Source: Paramarasmius palmivorus
Lineage: Eukaryota > Basidiomycota > Agaricomycetes > Agaricales > Marasmiaceae
Assembly (NCBI GenBank): GCA_037176845.1
Contig: JAYKXP010000183.1
Span: 20,089-84,088 of the forward strand
Direction: 5' to 3'
DNA: 64,000 nucleotides
Shown piece after piece: positions 1 to 10,989 of this stretch (positions are counted from its first letter, which is position 1; every line of letters starts with the position of its first letter). A model generated the notes under the pieces. It was not told where the DNA came from and did not search any database. It was given only the letters and a program-made list of their open reading frames with translations. The position numbers were made by a program, and so were the translations under genes.

Positions 1-3000
1 TTTCTCGTTTCGCAGAGAGAAAAACTCAATCAGAGCTTTCAAGACAGTTGACTTACCAGTTCCTCCCATACCCCCAATATACATTCTCAGCTGATCAGCA
101 TACAAGGAGCACGCATGATTAGCAATTATCTTAAAGGCCCGTTGCTGTTCAGCATTAAGGCTATATTTGATTACAATTTCATTTGTGACATGTGAACTTA
201 CTGTAGAATTGAAACGGTGTTCAAGATACGACTTGTCTAAAATTTGAACTAAATTCTTAGGAGTGTTTAAGTTATGTCGATTGTTTCGATGATTGATAAA
301 TTCAGCTCGAACTGAAGCTGGAACTCCACTAATACGTGCTTCAAGAATCTGTTTTCGTTTAAGCATTATAGCAGACTTCCAATGATCACGAGATAAAGTA
401 GGTATAGACACTTGAGTTGATATAGGTTCTATAGGACAAGAGTGATTTAAAGGTACATTCCAATTGCAGTTACCTAGTAAAGTGTTTATCTCCCGCTTCT
501 GAGCCAATCTTTTACGATGACGAGGAGTAAAGTCTGCAATATGTCGAACATTCTCAAAGTCATTAGAATCAAAATTATTGCCTGGTACTGGTTCAACACT
601 ATCATATAAAGTAGAAAAATCATAGAGAGCATCATCTTCACTGTCACTAAGATCATCAAGAACAGGGTCCCAGCTGCTGTGTAATGCAGTATCTTTCTTC
701 ATGTTAGCTTGATAATCATCTCGAGCATCTAAGCATTCATATCGGATCATGAAGTTATTCATTAGCTCAAGCTGTCTCTTGGAAAAGGAATATGCTTTAA
801 AACTTTCTGCCCAAGACATATCAGGAAGTTTTAGATCAAGACCAGACCGCCAAGGCTTAAAAAGAGTAAGCATAACACAGCAGTAATATTCATAGTCTCC
901 TTGGTCTCTTCTAGGCAAAGTAGCTCCTACAAAATTAACCACTAGCTTATTACTGTCCTTTTGAATACGCACTACATGTGTATTCACCAATTCATGTGAT
1001 TCTGTAAAACTAAAGCAATTATTAGGCAGAGAACCATAAGAAGTGTTGATATTGGGCTCACTGTCAGATGTAATATCAGAATCAGTTTCAGGCATATGTT
1101 GAGATCGAGACTTTGTCTTCAAAGATCTTGCTTTTTTACGTGTAATTCGATGAGCAATACGGACCCAATCATATAAACAGATATGACTAGCCTGAATCGG
1201 CCTACATTCATAATCCATTACTGGAGATAAGCCAACAATGCGGTTCCCACGCTTCAAAAGAGCAACATTCTCCTTCATTGAGACTTTATCAGGCTGCAAA
1301 AATATATTACGTACATGTGCAACATACTGTTGCCAGTAAAAAGGAATAAAGTGATGGTCAGTGTAATGATCAGGATGGCCTAGCAGATAAGCGCAAATTA
1401 AAGGTGCACCAAATTCCATTTTAGTGCTTAGAAGATTTACAATTTTTGTTAATAGCCTTCTTGCCTTTTCTTGACTACTGTTAGAGCCATGAATCATATC
1501 GGCATTCTTAGCAAAGACAGTAAGGATAGCATCAAAGATGATGTGGGTTTTTAATGATGCCTTGGTAATATAATCAGTAACATACAGTACAACTGACTTA
1601 ATAGCAGTGCCTGAGCCAAGATAAGTTACGTCAGTATTACTTCGCATGAAATACGTCAAAGGATAGGAAAATGTATTGAACCAGGCCTCATCTTTTCTCA
1701 TTATTACAGCACCTGTTGTACGATCAATTGAAGTTAAAGAGTATAGTGGCCTAGGAAACCTAGCACGGCATTTACCCCATTTATTATCTCTGCAACCTTT
1801 ATAAAGATGTTTTGGTTTCAGAGTACCATCTTTATTTACATTGCGATCACACTTGTGCTTATTCGTCTTCAAGATTAGATCATTTACAGTGAATTTGTAT
1901 TGAGAATACCATCTGGAATAAGATAAGCATGAACTACAAGATGAAACAATGTCACTGTTAGGATGAACTAAACATTGATGAGGTGGTGATATGGGTAACA
2001 CACTAGTTGGATTGACATAGTCAGGAGAGCCCTTTGAGTCTTTAACTGACTTATGAACATTATGTAAACTATTATCTAGAAATTGGCCAGCAAAAACACT
2101 ATCTAAATAGGCAATAAGTTTATTTTCAAAATCCTGAGCACCTCTGAGAATTTTATCTCTGATTTCCTGAGGTGATAATGCACTACGGATCCATAGCAAT
2201 AGATGCAGATGTAGAGTCAACCGACCTTGCTGTTCTACAACACCATAGTGAGCATCATGTTCCCCATAAAGCCCTCGCATGCCTGATTGATGTCCCAAGA
2301 AGTCCTCAATGAAAATGGTGACCATAAAATGGAAAAAGCGAGCAGATGCAACTGGGTTACTACACACTAAACGTAGCTGATGAGAACGCTTTTCAAGCAT
2401 CGGAGGGAAATTTAGGCCTGTACCTGCAAGATATATACATAGAGGGTGTTTACTATCAGCAGGTGAAATTGTAATATACCAAGAGGGTGCACCTTTATGT
2501 GCTATCAGTGACCATACTTCATTATGCATGTATTTCTTGGTTGTAGTTGAACCTGATACTTTTCCAGCAACACGATCAAGATCAGAAAGAGCAGTAAAGC
2601 AAGCCTTTTCTGCATTGGTTACAGGTGTGACCTTCTCACCATTAGCCATACGATCTGCTAATGTCTGTAAGACATTCTGATCTAGTCCTAGTATGCGCTG
2701 GGCTACAGTGTCAAAAGACTTCTTATCTGCTAAAAGCCATCCAGCTTGTGTAGCAGATTTGACTTGCTCATGACTGAAAGCAACAATGGGAAAGTTTTCA
2801 TCCACCTGAAAGCGCTTATCATAGTACATGAGAAGATGGCGCTTGTGACTAGCTTCACTGATACCATTACCATTTAAAGAACCTAAGCCGTAAGGAAATA
2901 ACCAGGGAAACATCTTTGGATATAATGAAGGATTTTTCCAGATACTTTCACCATAATCGTGGCGGCCAATACCCAATACCTTACCTCCATTATTAAAGTA

Positions 3001-5391
3001 ACTTGTAGCTAGGCCCACAATTTCATCTTTGGTCTGACCAGATAGATGCTGTGCAGTTAGTCCATGTACTGTGAATAAACATTGGCCTTCCTCAGTACCA
3101 TCTTCATCATCATTGTCAAAAACTGCTTCTGATTCAATGACTTTATTACTCTCAGCTTCTTTCCACATGACTGAACAAGGAGGAACATCCTCACTATACT
3201 GTTGAAGATTACCATCAGATATCTTGACATCTGCATAATCTTTGTGATTAAGAATAAGCCAAGTTAATGCTTCCTTTACAGCATTACGTCGGACTAACAG
3301 CGGGGTTCGCTGGAAATATTCAACAGTAGGCTGGGCTGGCCCAGTAAAGAGTACAGCTAATATCTCATCAATATCTTCCTTTGGTGGGGGTAACATATCA
3401 TATATCTTAGGGATAGGAGCCTCAAACGCCATAGCATTAGCTTTCATTTTTCTGCCACCAGTAGCTATTCGCACAAAGCAGGCAGTATGACGTACTCGTG
3501 ATACTAAAAGCTTCTCGATATATGATAGATTTTGCAAGACTAAAGGAACCTTTCCTAACCAGAAACCATTAGCTAGTGCCATTTTGGGCATGTTTCCTTT
3601 TGAAAGTATAGCACGGCACTCAGTACACACATGTGTACAGTCATCAGAATACACTGGACCATTGATATCTTCAATGGCATCAAAGATTGAATGGCGTTCC
3701 TTTCTGGTAACCCCCTCTACTTCTAGTATTCTGAAGAGCCTTCGCACATTCCGAAGTGGAACAAGTTTCGCATAAGGTGTTAATTGTCCACAAACAGCAC
3801 AGCCCATTTCCAGGATACGACTTGGGTCTAACTTCTCACAGGCACGACGAAGAATGGCTTCCGAAACAAGGTCATCTAAAGGATCAGGGGGAAATGGAGT
3901 TGGAACCGGAGTATTGATCTCACTAAGAAGTATGGGCTTTGGTTCTTTGTTAGGAACCTCTTGTTTGGGTTTAGATGCCCTTCGTGTACGTTGAGCTTTA
4001 TTTCGTCCGACATGTGCCGGATCCTCAACACTCAGTAGTGTCAGAGTCAAGGGACATTCACAACATGTGTGTTCAGCAAAGTATTGGTCAAGATCAGCAA
4101 TAGTCATAGCCCAGGAACGAGGCGCACGATGTAACTTAGCTGCTTGTCGTGCTGATACCAAACTCATATATGGCAAAAGATCTGCCAAGGGTAGATCAGT
4201 AACTATCTCAGTGTCAGAGTCACGGCTAACAATACTCTCAGCAAGAACATGAGCGACAAAACGAAACCGATGCCGATCACTGAATATACGATCATAACCA
4301 CGCAAATAGGAGTTCACTTTACTCCAGGGAATAAGAGGTTTACGCCCTCCTCCAACACTATCCCAAGGACACAAAAACGAACTAGAAAGGTGCTCTACGG
4401 CTAAAGGTACTCCTTGGTTCACATGAGATACAAGTTTCGTGTACAGCAAAGAGAAACGCTGACCTACGCAAGTGTTGACCAAATTTCCGGTGGAAGTCCA
4501 GGTAAAGATCAACAACGAAGCTGCAAATTGATCGTCCAACCAACCAGGGACACCAGAAATTCCGACTAAAGCACGGATATAAGCCGAGCGTAAAGAACAA
4601 CAACAAGCACGAAAATCGTGAGCACGCATAAACGATCGGTATGCATGTATTTCAAGAAGCTTCAATTCAAGCTGGCGAGTCAACTCAATAATAATCCCGT
4701 TTCTAGCCGCAAGAGCAGCTAGGAATAAGCTGTCGAACAGACTACGGGTATAGAACGGACACGCATCTTCCAATGGGCATGTTTGGTGAAATAACCAACC
4801 TGAAGTCGATGGAAAGGGCAAGCAGGTGCGAGAGGTTCGAGATCGTGACAACCAGCGCACTTCAGCTGAAGAACACTGGGGCAAAGGCGATGATTTATTC
4901 GCGCAAGTTGGCGGTCCATCAAGTCTCTTGGAGATGTCGGGAACAAAGCAAAAGGTATCATTGTCTATTGCTAAAAACTGAGGAGCGAATAGAAGATGAA
5001 AGGGGTCCCCCACCACTTCATCTCCCTTGTCTGAGTCGAGAAGCGCTAACGCGCTCGAGAAACAAATAGGACTACTGGACGATAGTCGTTTACTGCTGCT
5101 CGTCGAGAGGCAACAGCGAGAAAGAGCTTGAAGATCGACAACAGCTGGAACGGTGCTTCGCTCAAGTTCCAGAGAACCTTGATTCCCAAAAGGCGAGGTA
5201 ACAGCGAGGACTAAAAGAGGAGTGAGAACTAGACTAAAGTGATCAAGAGGAAACGCACCGTTCGCGACCGCTGCTAACCATCTAAACGTGAACATCTTGC
5301 AGTGAAAAAGCTCAAAATACGAAAGCTGAGGTGGGCGATAACAACAAAGAGAGGTACAGGCAAACAAACGTAGCCGGCAGCTCCAAACCAT
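1..5391 (-). CDS. Helitron RepHel transposase, 5' part (runs off left edge)
   Basis: Rolling-circle transposase that nicks and rejoins single DNA strands (Rep) and unwinds them (PIF1-type helicase). Read on the minus strand, the frame is open without a stop for 1797 codons from an ATG at 5391, with an in-frame TGA two codons upstream, to the window edge. Residues about 580-760 match the Cys-rich region that precedes Rep in fungal Helitrons. A first Rep motif GAPSWYITISPAD is followed near residue 1063 by the HUH metal site in LTLHLHLLLW, and near 1275 by the two-tyrosine motif YVTDYITK. Walker A of the helicase (GGMGGTGKST) lies at about 1775. The rest of the helicase lies outside the window. 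No disabling change was seen. The first 480 residues are Ser/Leu-rich and have no domain I can name. Element termini were not identified. Confidence 0.93.
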   Translation of the reverse strand, partial: MVWSCRLRLFACTSLCCYRPPQLSYFELFHCKMFTFRWLAAVANGAFPLDHFSLVLTPLLVLAVTSPFGNQGSLELERSTVPAVVDLQALSRCCLSTSSSKRLSSSSPICFSSALALLDSDKGDEVVGDPFHLLFAPQFLAIDNDTFCFVPDISKRLDGPPTCANKSSPLPQCSSAEVRWLSRSRTSRTCLPFPSTSGWLFHQTCPLEDACPFYTRSLFDSLFLAALAARNGIIIELTRQLELKLLEIHAYRSFMRAHDFRACCCSLRSAYIRALVGISGVPGWLDDQFAASLLIFTWTSTGNLVNTCVGQRFSLLYTKLVSHVNQGVPLAVEHLSSSFLCPWDSVGGGRKPLIPWSKVNSYLRGYDRIFSDRHRFRFVAHVLAESIVSRDSDTEIVTDLPLADLLPYMSLVSARQAAKLHRAPRSWAMTIADLDQYFAEHTCCECPLTLTLLSVEDPAHVGRNKAQRTRRASKPKQEVPNKEPKPILLSEINTPVPTPFPPDPLDDLVSEAILRRACEKLDPSRILEMGCAVCGQLTPYAKLVPLRNVRRLFRILEVEGVTRKERHSIFDAIEDINGPVYSDDCTHVCTECRAILSKGNMPKMALANGFWLGKVPLVLQNLSYIEKLLVSRVRHTACFVRIATGGRKMKANAMAFEAPIPKIYDMLPPPKEDIDEILAVLFTGPAQPTVEYFQRTPLLVRRNAVKEALTWLILNHKDYADVKISDGNLQQYSEDVPPCSVMWKEAESNKVIESEAVFDNDDEDGTEEGQCLFTVHGLTAQHLSGQTKDEIVGLATSYFNNGGKVLGIGRHDYGESIWKNPSLYPKMFPWLFPYGLGSLNGNGISEASHKRHLLMYYDKRFQVDENFPIVAFSHEQVKSATQAGWLLADKKSFDTVAQRILGLDQNVLQTLADRMANGEKVTPVTNAEKACFTALSDLDRVAGKVSGSTTTKKYMHNEVWSLIAHKGAPSWYITISPADSKHPLCIYLAGTGLNFPPMLEKRSHQLRLVCSNPVASARFFHFMVTIFIEDFLGHQSGMRGLYGEHDAHYGVVEQQGRLTLHLHLLLWIRSALSPQEIRDKILRGAQDFENKLIAYLDSVFAGQFLDNSLHNVHKSVKDSKGSPDYVNPTSVLPISPPHQCLVHPNSDIVSSCSSCLSYSRWYSQYKFTVNDLILKTNKHKCDRNVNKDGTLKPKHLYKGCRDNKWGKCRARFPRPLYSLTSIDRTTGAVIMRKDEAWFNTFSYPLTYFMRSNTDVTYLGSGTAIKSVVLYVTDYITKASLKTHIIFDAILTVFAKNADMIHGSNSSQEKARRLLTKIVNLLSTKMEFGAPLICAYLLGHPDHYTDHHFIPFYWQQYVAHVRNIFLQPDKVSMKENVALLKRGNRIVGLSPVMDYECRPIQASHICLYDWVRIAHRITRKKARSLKTKSRSQHMPETDSDITSDSEPNINTSYGSLPNNCFSFTESHELVNTHVVRIQKDSNKLVVNFVGATLPRRDQGDYEYYCCVMLTLFKPWRSGLDLKLPDMSWAESFKAYSFSKRQLELMNNFMIRYECLDARDDYQANMKKDTALHSSWDPVLDDLSDSEDDALYDFSTLYDSVEPVPGNNFDSNDFENVRHIADFTPRHRKRLAQKREINTLLGNCNWNVPLNHSCPIEPISTQVSIPTLSRDHWKSAIMLKRKQILEARISGVPASVRAEFINHRNNRHNLNTPKNLVQILDKSYLEHRFNSTVSSHVTNEIVIKYSLNAEQQRAFKIIANHACSLYADQLRMYIGGMGGTGKSTVLKALIEFFSLRNEK

Positions 5392-5603
5392 TGATCACGA
5401 GGTCAGGCTCCCTTCTTCCTTCTAAATCAAAGGCAGTCAGCTGAGGACTAGTCGGTCGTCGGCTTAACTACAGGCGCTCAAACTGGGCTATTAACATTTA
5501 CCATTGGTCCTCAATAACAAATAACAGCAGAACAACAAATAGTACAATAATAGATACAACGAAGCCCTTGTCACGAAAACGAAAACTAGCGACAGAGGTA
5601 CTG
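5392..5603. other. Gap between Helitron ORF and JmjC-like gene
   Basis: This 212-bp gap lies between the Helitron start codon and the stop codon of the next minus-strand gene. It must hold the Helitron promoter. A Helitron 5' terminus (TC on the minus strand) could lie here or further right, but I could not identify one. Confidence 0.4.
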
Positions 5604-8600
5604 CTACTGACGGCGCTGCCTTTTAGAGGGACGCTCAACAACGATAGAATCCTCCAGCGAACCCAAGCAATTTCCGGCGGGCTCATCATCACCATAACCC
5701 ACACGAATCCGAAGCAGATATCGTTCGCGGAAATCTCGGGACATGGACCAAGTAAACGTTGTGCAATCGCTAGCAGAGAGGCAGCAGCCAGGCTTGCCAA
5801 AGTTGCAGGTTTCTCCGCTCAGTAGAGACTGCACGAGATACAAGACGAACTTATCTCGCTGCAGATCTTCAAGTAGCTGAGCTGACAGCTCCGCCGAGGA
5901 AACCGAGGGACTACAAAGCCCACCACAAGCCTTCAACAACGCGACGCACTGCTGGACAAAGAAAGAGCTCCACATTGTCCAGATCGACAAATCCGATCCA
6001 GTAACTAAATCACGGATGCTCACGTTCTTGTTTAACACGTCTAACATGTCAAAACCAAGACGACGAAGGACGTGATACGACTCCTCGAAGCTGGAACATC
6101 GTCCTCCCCCTAAATATCGCGCGACCCACAACAAAGTCCCAAATTCCGCGATCGCAAGCAACGAGAACAAGTCCAAAAGGCCATTTAATGTGAAAACGTT
6201 CGGAACGTGGGCCATGAGTCCTTCACCAGTTGTACAGCTGTCGATGTAGCGAGCAGTGTGATTGACAATCATGTCGTGCCAAAATGCGGCGACGGAAGAA
6301 AGCATGTCCAGCGAAGCAATATTGTCGGCCAAGGTATTGTCTTCACCATCCAAGAACTGGCGAAGGATGCTTCTGTAAGACTGGTTCATGGAGCTTTTGC
6401 AATAGAAGTAACATCCACGGTATACTGCTGGTTCAAGGGCAAGAACACAATAAGGAGTGTCGGGACGCAAAATACTGAAAACAAGACAAAGTGTGAGCAG
6501 CTTACTTCAAGTTCAAAACAAGACTCACATGCTGTCTCCTACTGATAACAAAGTCCCAGCAACGTCTTCGTTCTCTAATATCCTGCTCTTTCTTCCATGC
6601 GTGTCTTCGACCGATAACATTCCCAAGAATAGCAATATGGCACCTTCCTTCACTGTGATTTCCACGTTGAAACCCACAGGAGCGGTCCTTGGGAAGTAAT
6701 ATGCATTGGCCGACCCAACGAAATACCAGCGCAAGGATTGCCTTGAGGCACGTTGGTTGGAGAGTTCCGGAAATGGAAAGGAATGAACTCTTGAAAAGGC
6801 ACTAGTAGCAAGCGGACAAGGCGTATGTCCTTCTCGCCGGTCGGGTATGGCAGGAAAACACATTATTCTACCTGTTCCCATGATAGCGCAACCTTCCCTG
6901 AGGAAATCTGAAAAAGATGCATGAAAAGGGCCTTGAAAAGGAGAGCTGTATATAGTGGCCAAAGAAAAGTCTAAAAAGAACAATTCAACTTTATGTTAGA
7001 ATTCGCAATATCATAACACTAGCTGTGCTTACCGATGACACTATGATGCTCATGGCAGCCCCCAATCTCATCAAGAGCACTCCCGACTGGCAAACTGTCA
7101 CACCACTGAACTCTAGACACCAAAACATGATCGGAGCGAATCAACTCTGATAACCCATCAACGGCTCGCGATCCAGACCGGGGATCAAAAGAAACACAAG
7201 CCAGCCCTTTCACCTGCACGCCAGATAACGCACAGAGCAATTCTTCTGCTGATGCGCAGCGGCGAGGTGATAATGTCAAACGATGAAAGAGGAAGGCATT
7301 GCCATGTTTCCGCTGATACAGGTTGCATCGATCAAACAGAGAAGCAACCACATCTTGGTCTAGGGCATCCTAATGTAAATGTCAGGGGCGACTAGTCACA
7401 ATTAACATTGATACTCACGTAGAGAGAAGGCCAATAACTCCGCTGTTTTCGAGTCGGAGACAAAACCAAGTATCCGTCACCTCTGAGGGGCTGTGACTCT
7501 TGGTTAATTTTACACAGGACTTCATAGGAATGCTGAACGAACCTTTCTCCATTCAGAAGGAAAAGAACAAGCTGACACAGAAGTTCGCCTTGACACCGAA
7601 GGAACAGCCGTTTGACATATCAGAGCAGATACGCTCGTAGACGGGTCGTTCGAATTCGTCACGTTATGCTGAAATGCGGTAAAACCTTCATGACCTTGCG
7701 AGGCCAAACCGCGATAAAACTCCTGAGTCATAACATCGTCGCCGCTGTTAGGTTTCAAATCCGAAAACAAATCGTCCGAGCCTTTGCGATCAGTTGCGAC
7801 ACAGGCATCAACTATCTTGTCGGTTGTAGACAGCAACGACTGCTCCGGCACGTTACTTCGACTTTGCTGTGAGTTTGAACCCTGAAAGATAATAGGGTTC
7901 GCATAGGGTTCGCATCCATTAGGAAAAGGTCCCATGTTTCCCACATCCCGAGTACCAATTACCGACAAGGAATCTACAAAAAGGTTCAACGACAAGCCGT
8001 TCACTATAAACCAATATCAACGTACCTTGCTCTACCTCAGACAGCTCTATCACCGTAGACCTCAACTGCTCTTCGGAACCATCTTCAGAGGATCCACGCG
8101 TTTGCTTATCAGAAGTGACAGTCATATGTTCATACTCTAGCGCAGTAGGCATGACTGCTGCCTTTCCAGAGCCTATATAGCCAGTTTGAATTAGTATGTA
8201 AGCCGCGATGCTCAACAAAAACCCACATACTTGGACGAAAGAAGTCTTTCTCGGGTCCAGTAAGAGAAAGCAAAGGTGCCATCTCTCGCAAAAAAGTCTC
8301 TAGCGCAAAAGAAGACGTCATTGTGCCTCTAGCTATTCCGAACAAGCAATTCCAGAGCAATCTTTCTACCCGAGAAAGTATGCCAGGCCGCTGGTTTCCA
8401 TAATGATACCAAGCCTATATGAACACTACTTCAATGAAGTTCATATCAATGCCAGAAGTACGTACCCTTAGCATATGCAGTCGAGTCAAATTGGTCGACA
8501 GCGGGGCAATGTCCAACAACAATATCAAAGGTGAAACAGCCAATGCTAGCAGCAGAGGCTGTCTGAGTCGAGTAATGGTCGGCGCTTTATCGGCGATACA

Positions 8601-9614
8601 GATCGATATCCCTTCTTTCTTCGCAACACTGAGACAGTGATGAGGACCACGAAAGACAGCAAAAGTCCAGAAAGCTTACTGGTTAAGTTCAGCCACTAAA
8701 TCTTTCCACAACGGGGGGAAATCGTGATGCCCCTAAATCGAAATCGATCAACAGTAGCAACATACTAAGGGCAACTCGTACCTGCATCATATAATTCATG
8801 AAAAAAGCTGCAGCATCTAAATTCACCAACGTCTTTGATATCCAAGTATCCGCACATTGGCCAGAAATCGAACTCAGCAGGTGAGACGAAACCGAAACAA
8901 GTTGACGGACAGGACTGCCCATTGACTCTTGCGGAGACAACGCTACTCGGGGGCCGGAGCCCGAAAGTCGAAAAGAAGCGTGGAGTTGAAGCAATATATG
9001 AGGCCAACCCTTATCGAGCTCTGAAAGAGACGCAATCCCTCGCTGGTCCATCGACAATCAGCTTATGTCAAAAAGCTAACAGGAAAACACACCAGCTTGA
9101 TAGTTGAACCTTCTAAAACGGTCTTTGTTTTGCGATGTGTACCAAAGGCAAGCTCGGCATTAAAAACCATGCAAGCCACATCCAGGAAACGAAATCCAAA
9201 CAGAACCGATATCAGCAGGTCCAGCCGACTTTTGGTTGGCATGCAGACCAAGTCGGTTCTCCACCACATCTCGACAAACGACATTGTTCTCATACCCTAG
9301 TCGAAGCTCCTGCATCAAAACCAATGCCGTCGTCTACAAGTGGCCATTCAACACCATTATTCATCTAACAAAACAAAACGTACCCTTAAATCCGACGGAA
9401 GGAAACTCTGTCGATCCTGTTTCCTGTAAACATATTCCGTATTCCAAGGCATGCTTAGGAACAGCGGTAATTCGGCAATATCCTGCATGGGACCAGCTGT
9501 TGATTCCGATGTGACAGAGGACCCTTTCTTTGTGCTTTCTCTACCATTTCTAGTTCTTCCAGTAGCAGACGACCAACCTGGGGAACTGCGAGGAAGAGGA
9601 CGAGAATGAGCCAT
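5604..9614 (-). CDS. JmjC/cupin-like protein, agaricomycete type, possibly non-catalytic
   Basis: Multi-exon gene. The start at 9614 begins MAHSRPLPRSS and the gene ends ..RPSKRQRRQ at 5604. Introns of 46-80 nt can be placed at most joins, for example one of 54 nt near 6476-6529 that restores the phrase VGDSIILRPDTPYCVLALEP. That phrase, followed by RGCYFY, matches the distal JmjC strand of agaricomycete JmjC-domain proteins (PG..L.MRPNTPH.V.TLE....GGHFY). The body upstream is Ser-rich and has no recognised domain. In the segment where the family carries the first iron ligands (H-x-D), the sequence reads YYFPRTAPVGF and shows no such pair, so demethylase or hydroxylase activity is doubtful. 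Near 9166 the frame shifts at a run of five T (GLHGF, stop), and removing one T would restore it. It could be a pseudogene or an annotation problem. The nuclear-type basic C-terminus is seen directly. Confidence 0.68.
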
Positions 9615-9806
9615 AAACGAGGTGAGAGAAATGATGCGGCCAAGGCGAACGCGAAGATGAAAGCAAAAGGAAAGGTGGATTCCTATCCAACAGTAAATTG
9701 GATTACATAAACAACAAAGAATGTACCCCTCAGTCCCCGGCGCACGTAACGCAAAACCTATGCCAAACGCTGCTGTTGTCGGTGACGTGCTTCTGCAGTA
9801 AAGGCC

Positions 9807-10802
9807 TTACTCAACCGAGCCGATAACGATTGAATGAAGCATGTCAGAGATGCGATGGGAAACGTCGACGAAAAGACATAAGATCCCATGTTTTCTGCAA
9901 AGGCACCAGTTAATTCTTCAAACATGCAAGGTTCATACCGAACAATACGAGATGAGCTTGCATCGGGCGCAAAGTCGAAGTCCAGGTCAAAGGAAAAAAC
10001 TACACCATATTAAACAAGGAATGGGAAACAAGAACATCATCAATCCTTAAACGAAATATCCCGGAAGCTATGCAAAACTCACCGCGATCCGTTGTCCGTT
10101 CTTCAAGTAATATGTGTATTTCGAGCTGACATGAGCAACTGTAGCGCACGACCTCTTCACGAGTGTCACTGCGAGCACGGATAGAAAGCACCCGAAACCC
10201 AGTAGCTGCCCGCATCAAAGACATCGTTAACTGGGTTCTAGGGTCTGTTTCACTTTCCCAGTCTAAAATATATCAGTAAAGAAACTCAAAGAATAGCAAA
10301 GCCTGTCGAAGCTCACCTATGGCCGTGAACAGAGAGGGCATAGCTTGGGAATCCTTGGTTGTAGTCCGAAACATCTTCTCCAGAAAGACGTTCCTATAGT
10401 AAACTGTTAAGGTCCTTCATTTCCAACAGCCGCAAATTCAACGTACTCGGCACCCTCTAAACGCGGTCGACTGGCTGAAGCAGCAGAAACCTGTAGCAGG
10501 AGGCCATGCAGATTTTTGATAGCTTCATCCTTTGCTAGAACGACGCTTCAATGGTAACGCACACTTGATCAACTTATAAGCCTACCTGCAACTTCCCTCC
10601 GCAATTCAGCTTGAATTGTCAAAAGCTCTCTGTTCAGAGACGTGAACAAATCCGAGCTACTAATTTTGTGAATTAACGAAAACATAGCCTGCAATTTATC
10701 AGACATCGGTCAGTTAACAACCTTTTGCTTCAAAGCATTTCAAAACAAACTGACCTCTATCCCATCTACGGGAAACTCGGTAGACGAAACGCTGGTGGAC
10801 AT
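9807..10802 (-). CDS. Orphan small protein, seven exons
   Basis: I do not recognise this family. Starting at MSTSVSS (10802), seven exons join in one frame across introns with clear gt..ag ends and end at TAA 9807-9809, giving about 230 residues. The protein has a helical Ser/Leu-rich N-terminal third (SLIHKISSSDLF, ELLTIQAELRREVA). A segment rich in Arg and Thr follows (FLEKMFRTTTKD, SLMRAATGFRVLSIRAR), and the end is beta-like (SFDLDFDFAPDASSS, HGILCLFVDVS). No membrane segment or signal peptide is evident. It lies head to tail behind the JmjC-like gene with about 190 bp between them and diverges from the plus-strand gene that starts near 10990. The consistent splicing argues for a functional gene, but function is unknown. 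Confidence 0.6.
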
Positions 10803-10989
10803 GTCGTGGTTCCAGATCAAAGGTTCTTCGATCTCCCAAAATCCCGTGATCACCTATAGTACGGAAGCACACGAGGCAACCTTATTCGACAACCACGACA
10901 AAGGCACCAACCCACCGCCCATGAGTCCCTTCCACCTGGCGGAAATCAAGGCAAAAGTTTATCTAGATTCAACTATGGAGATATAAGAA

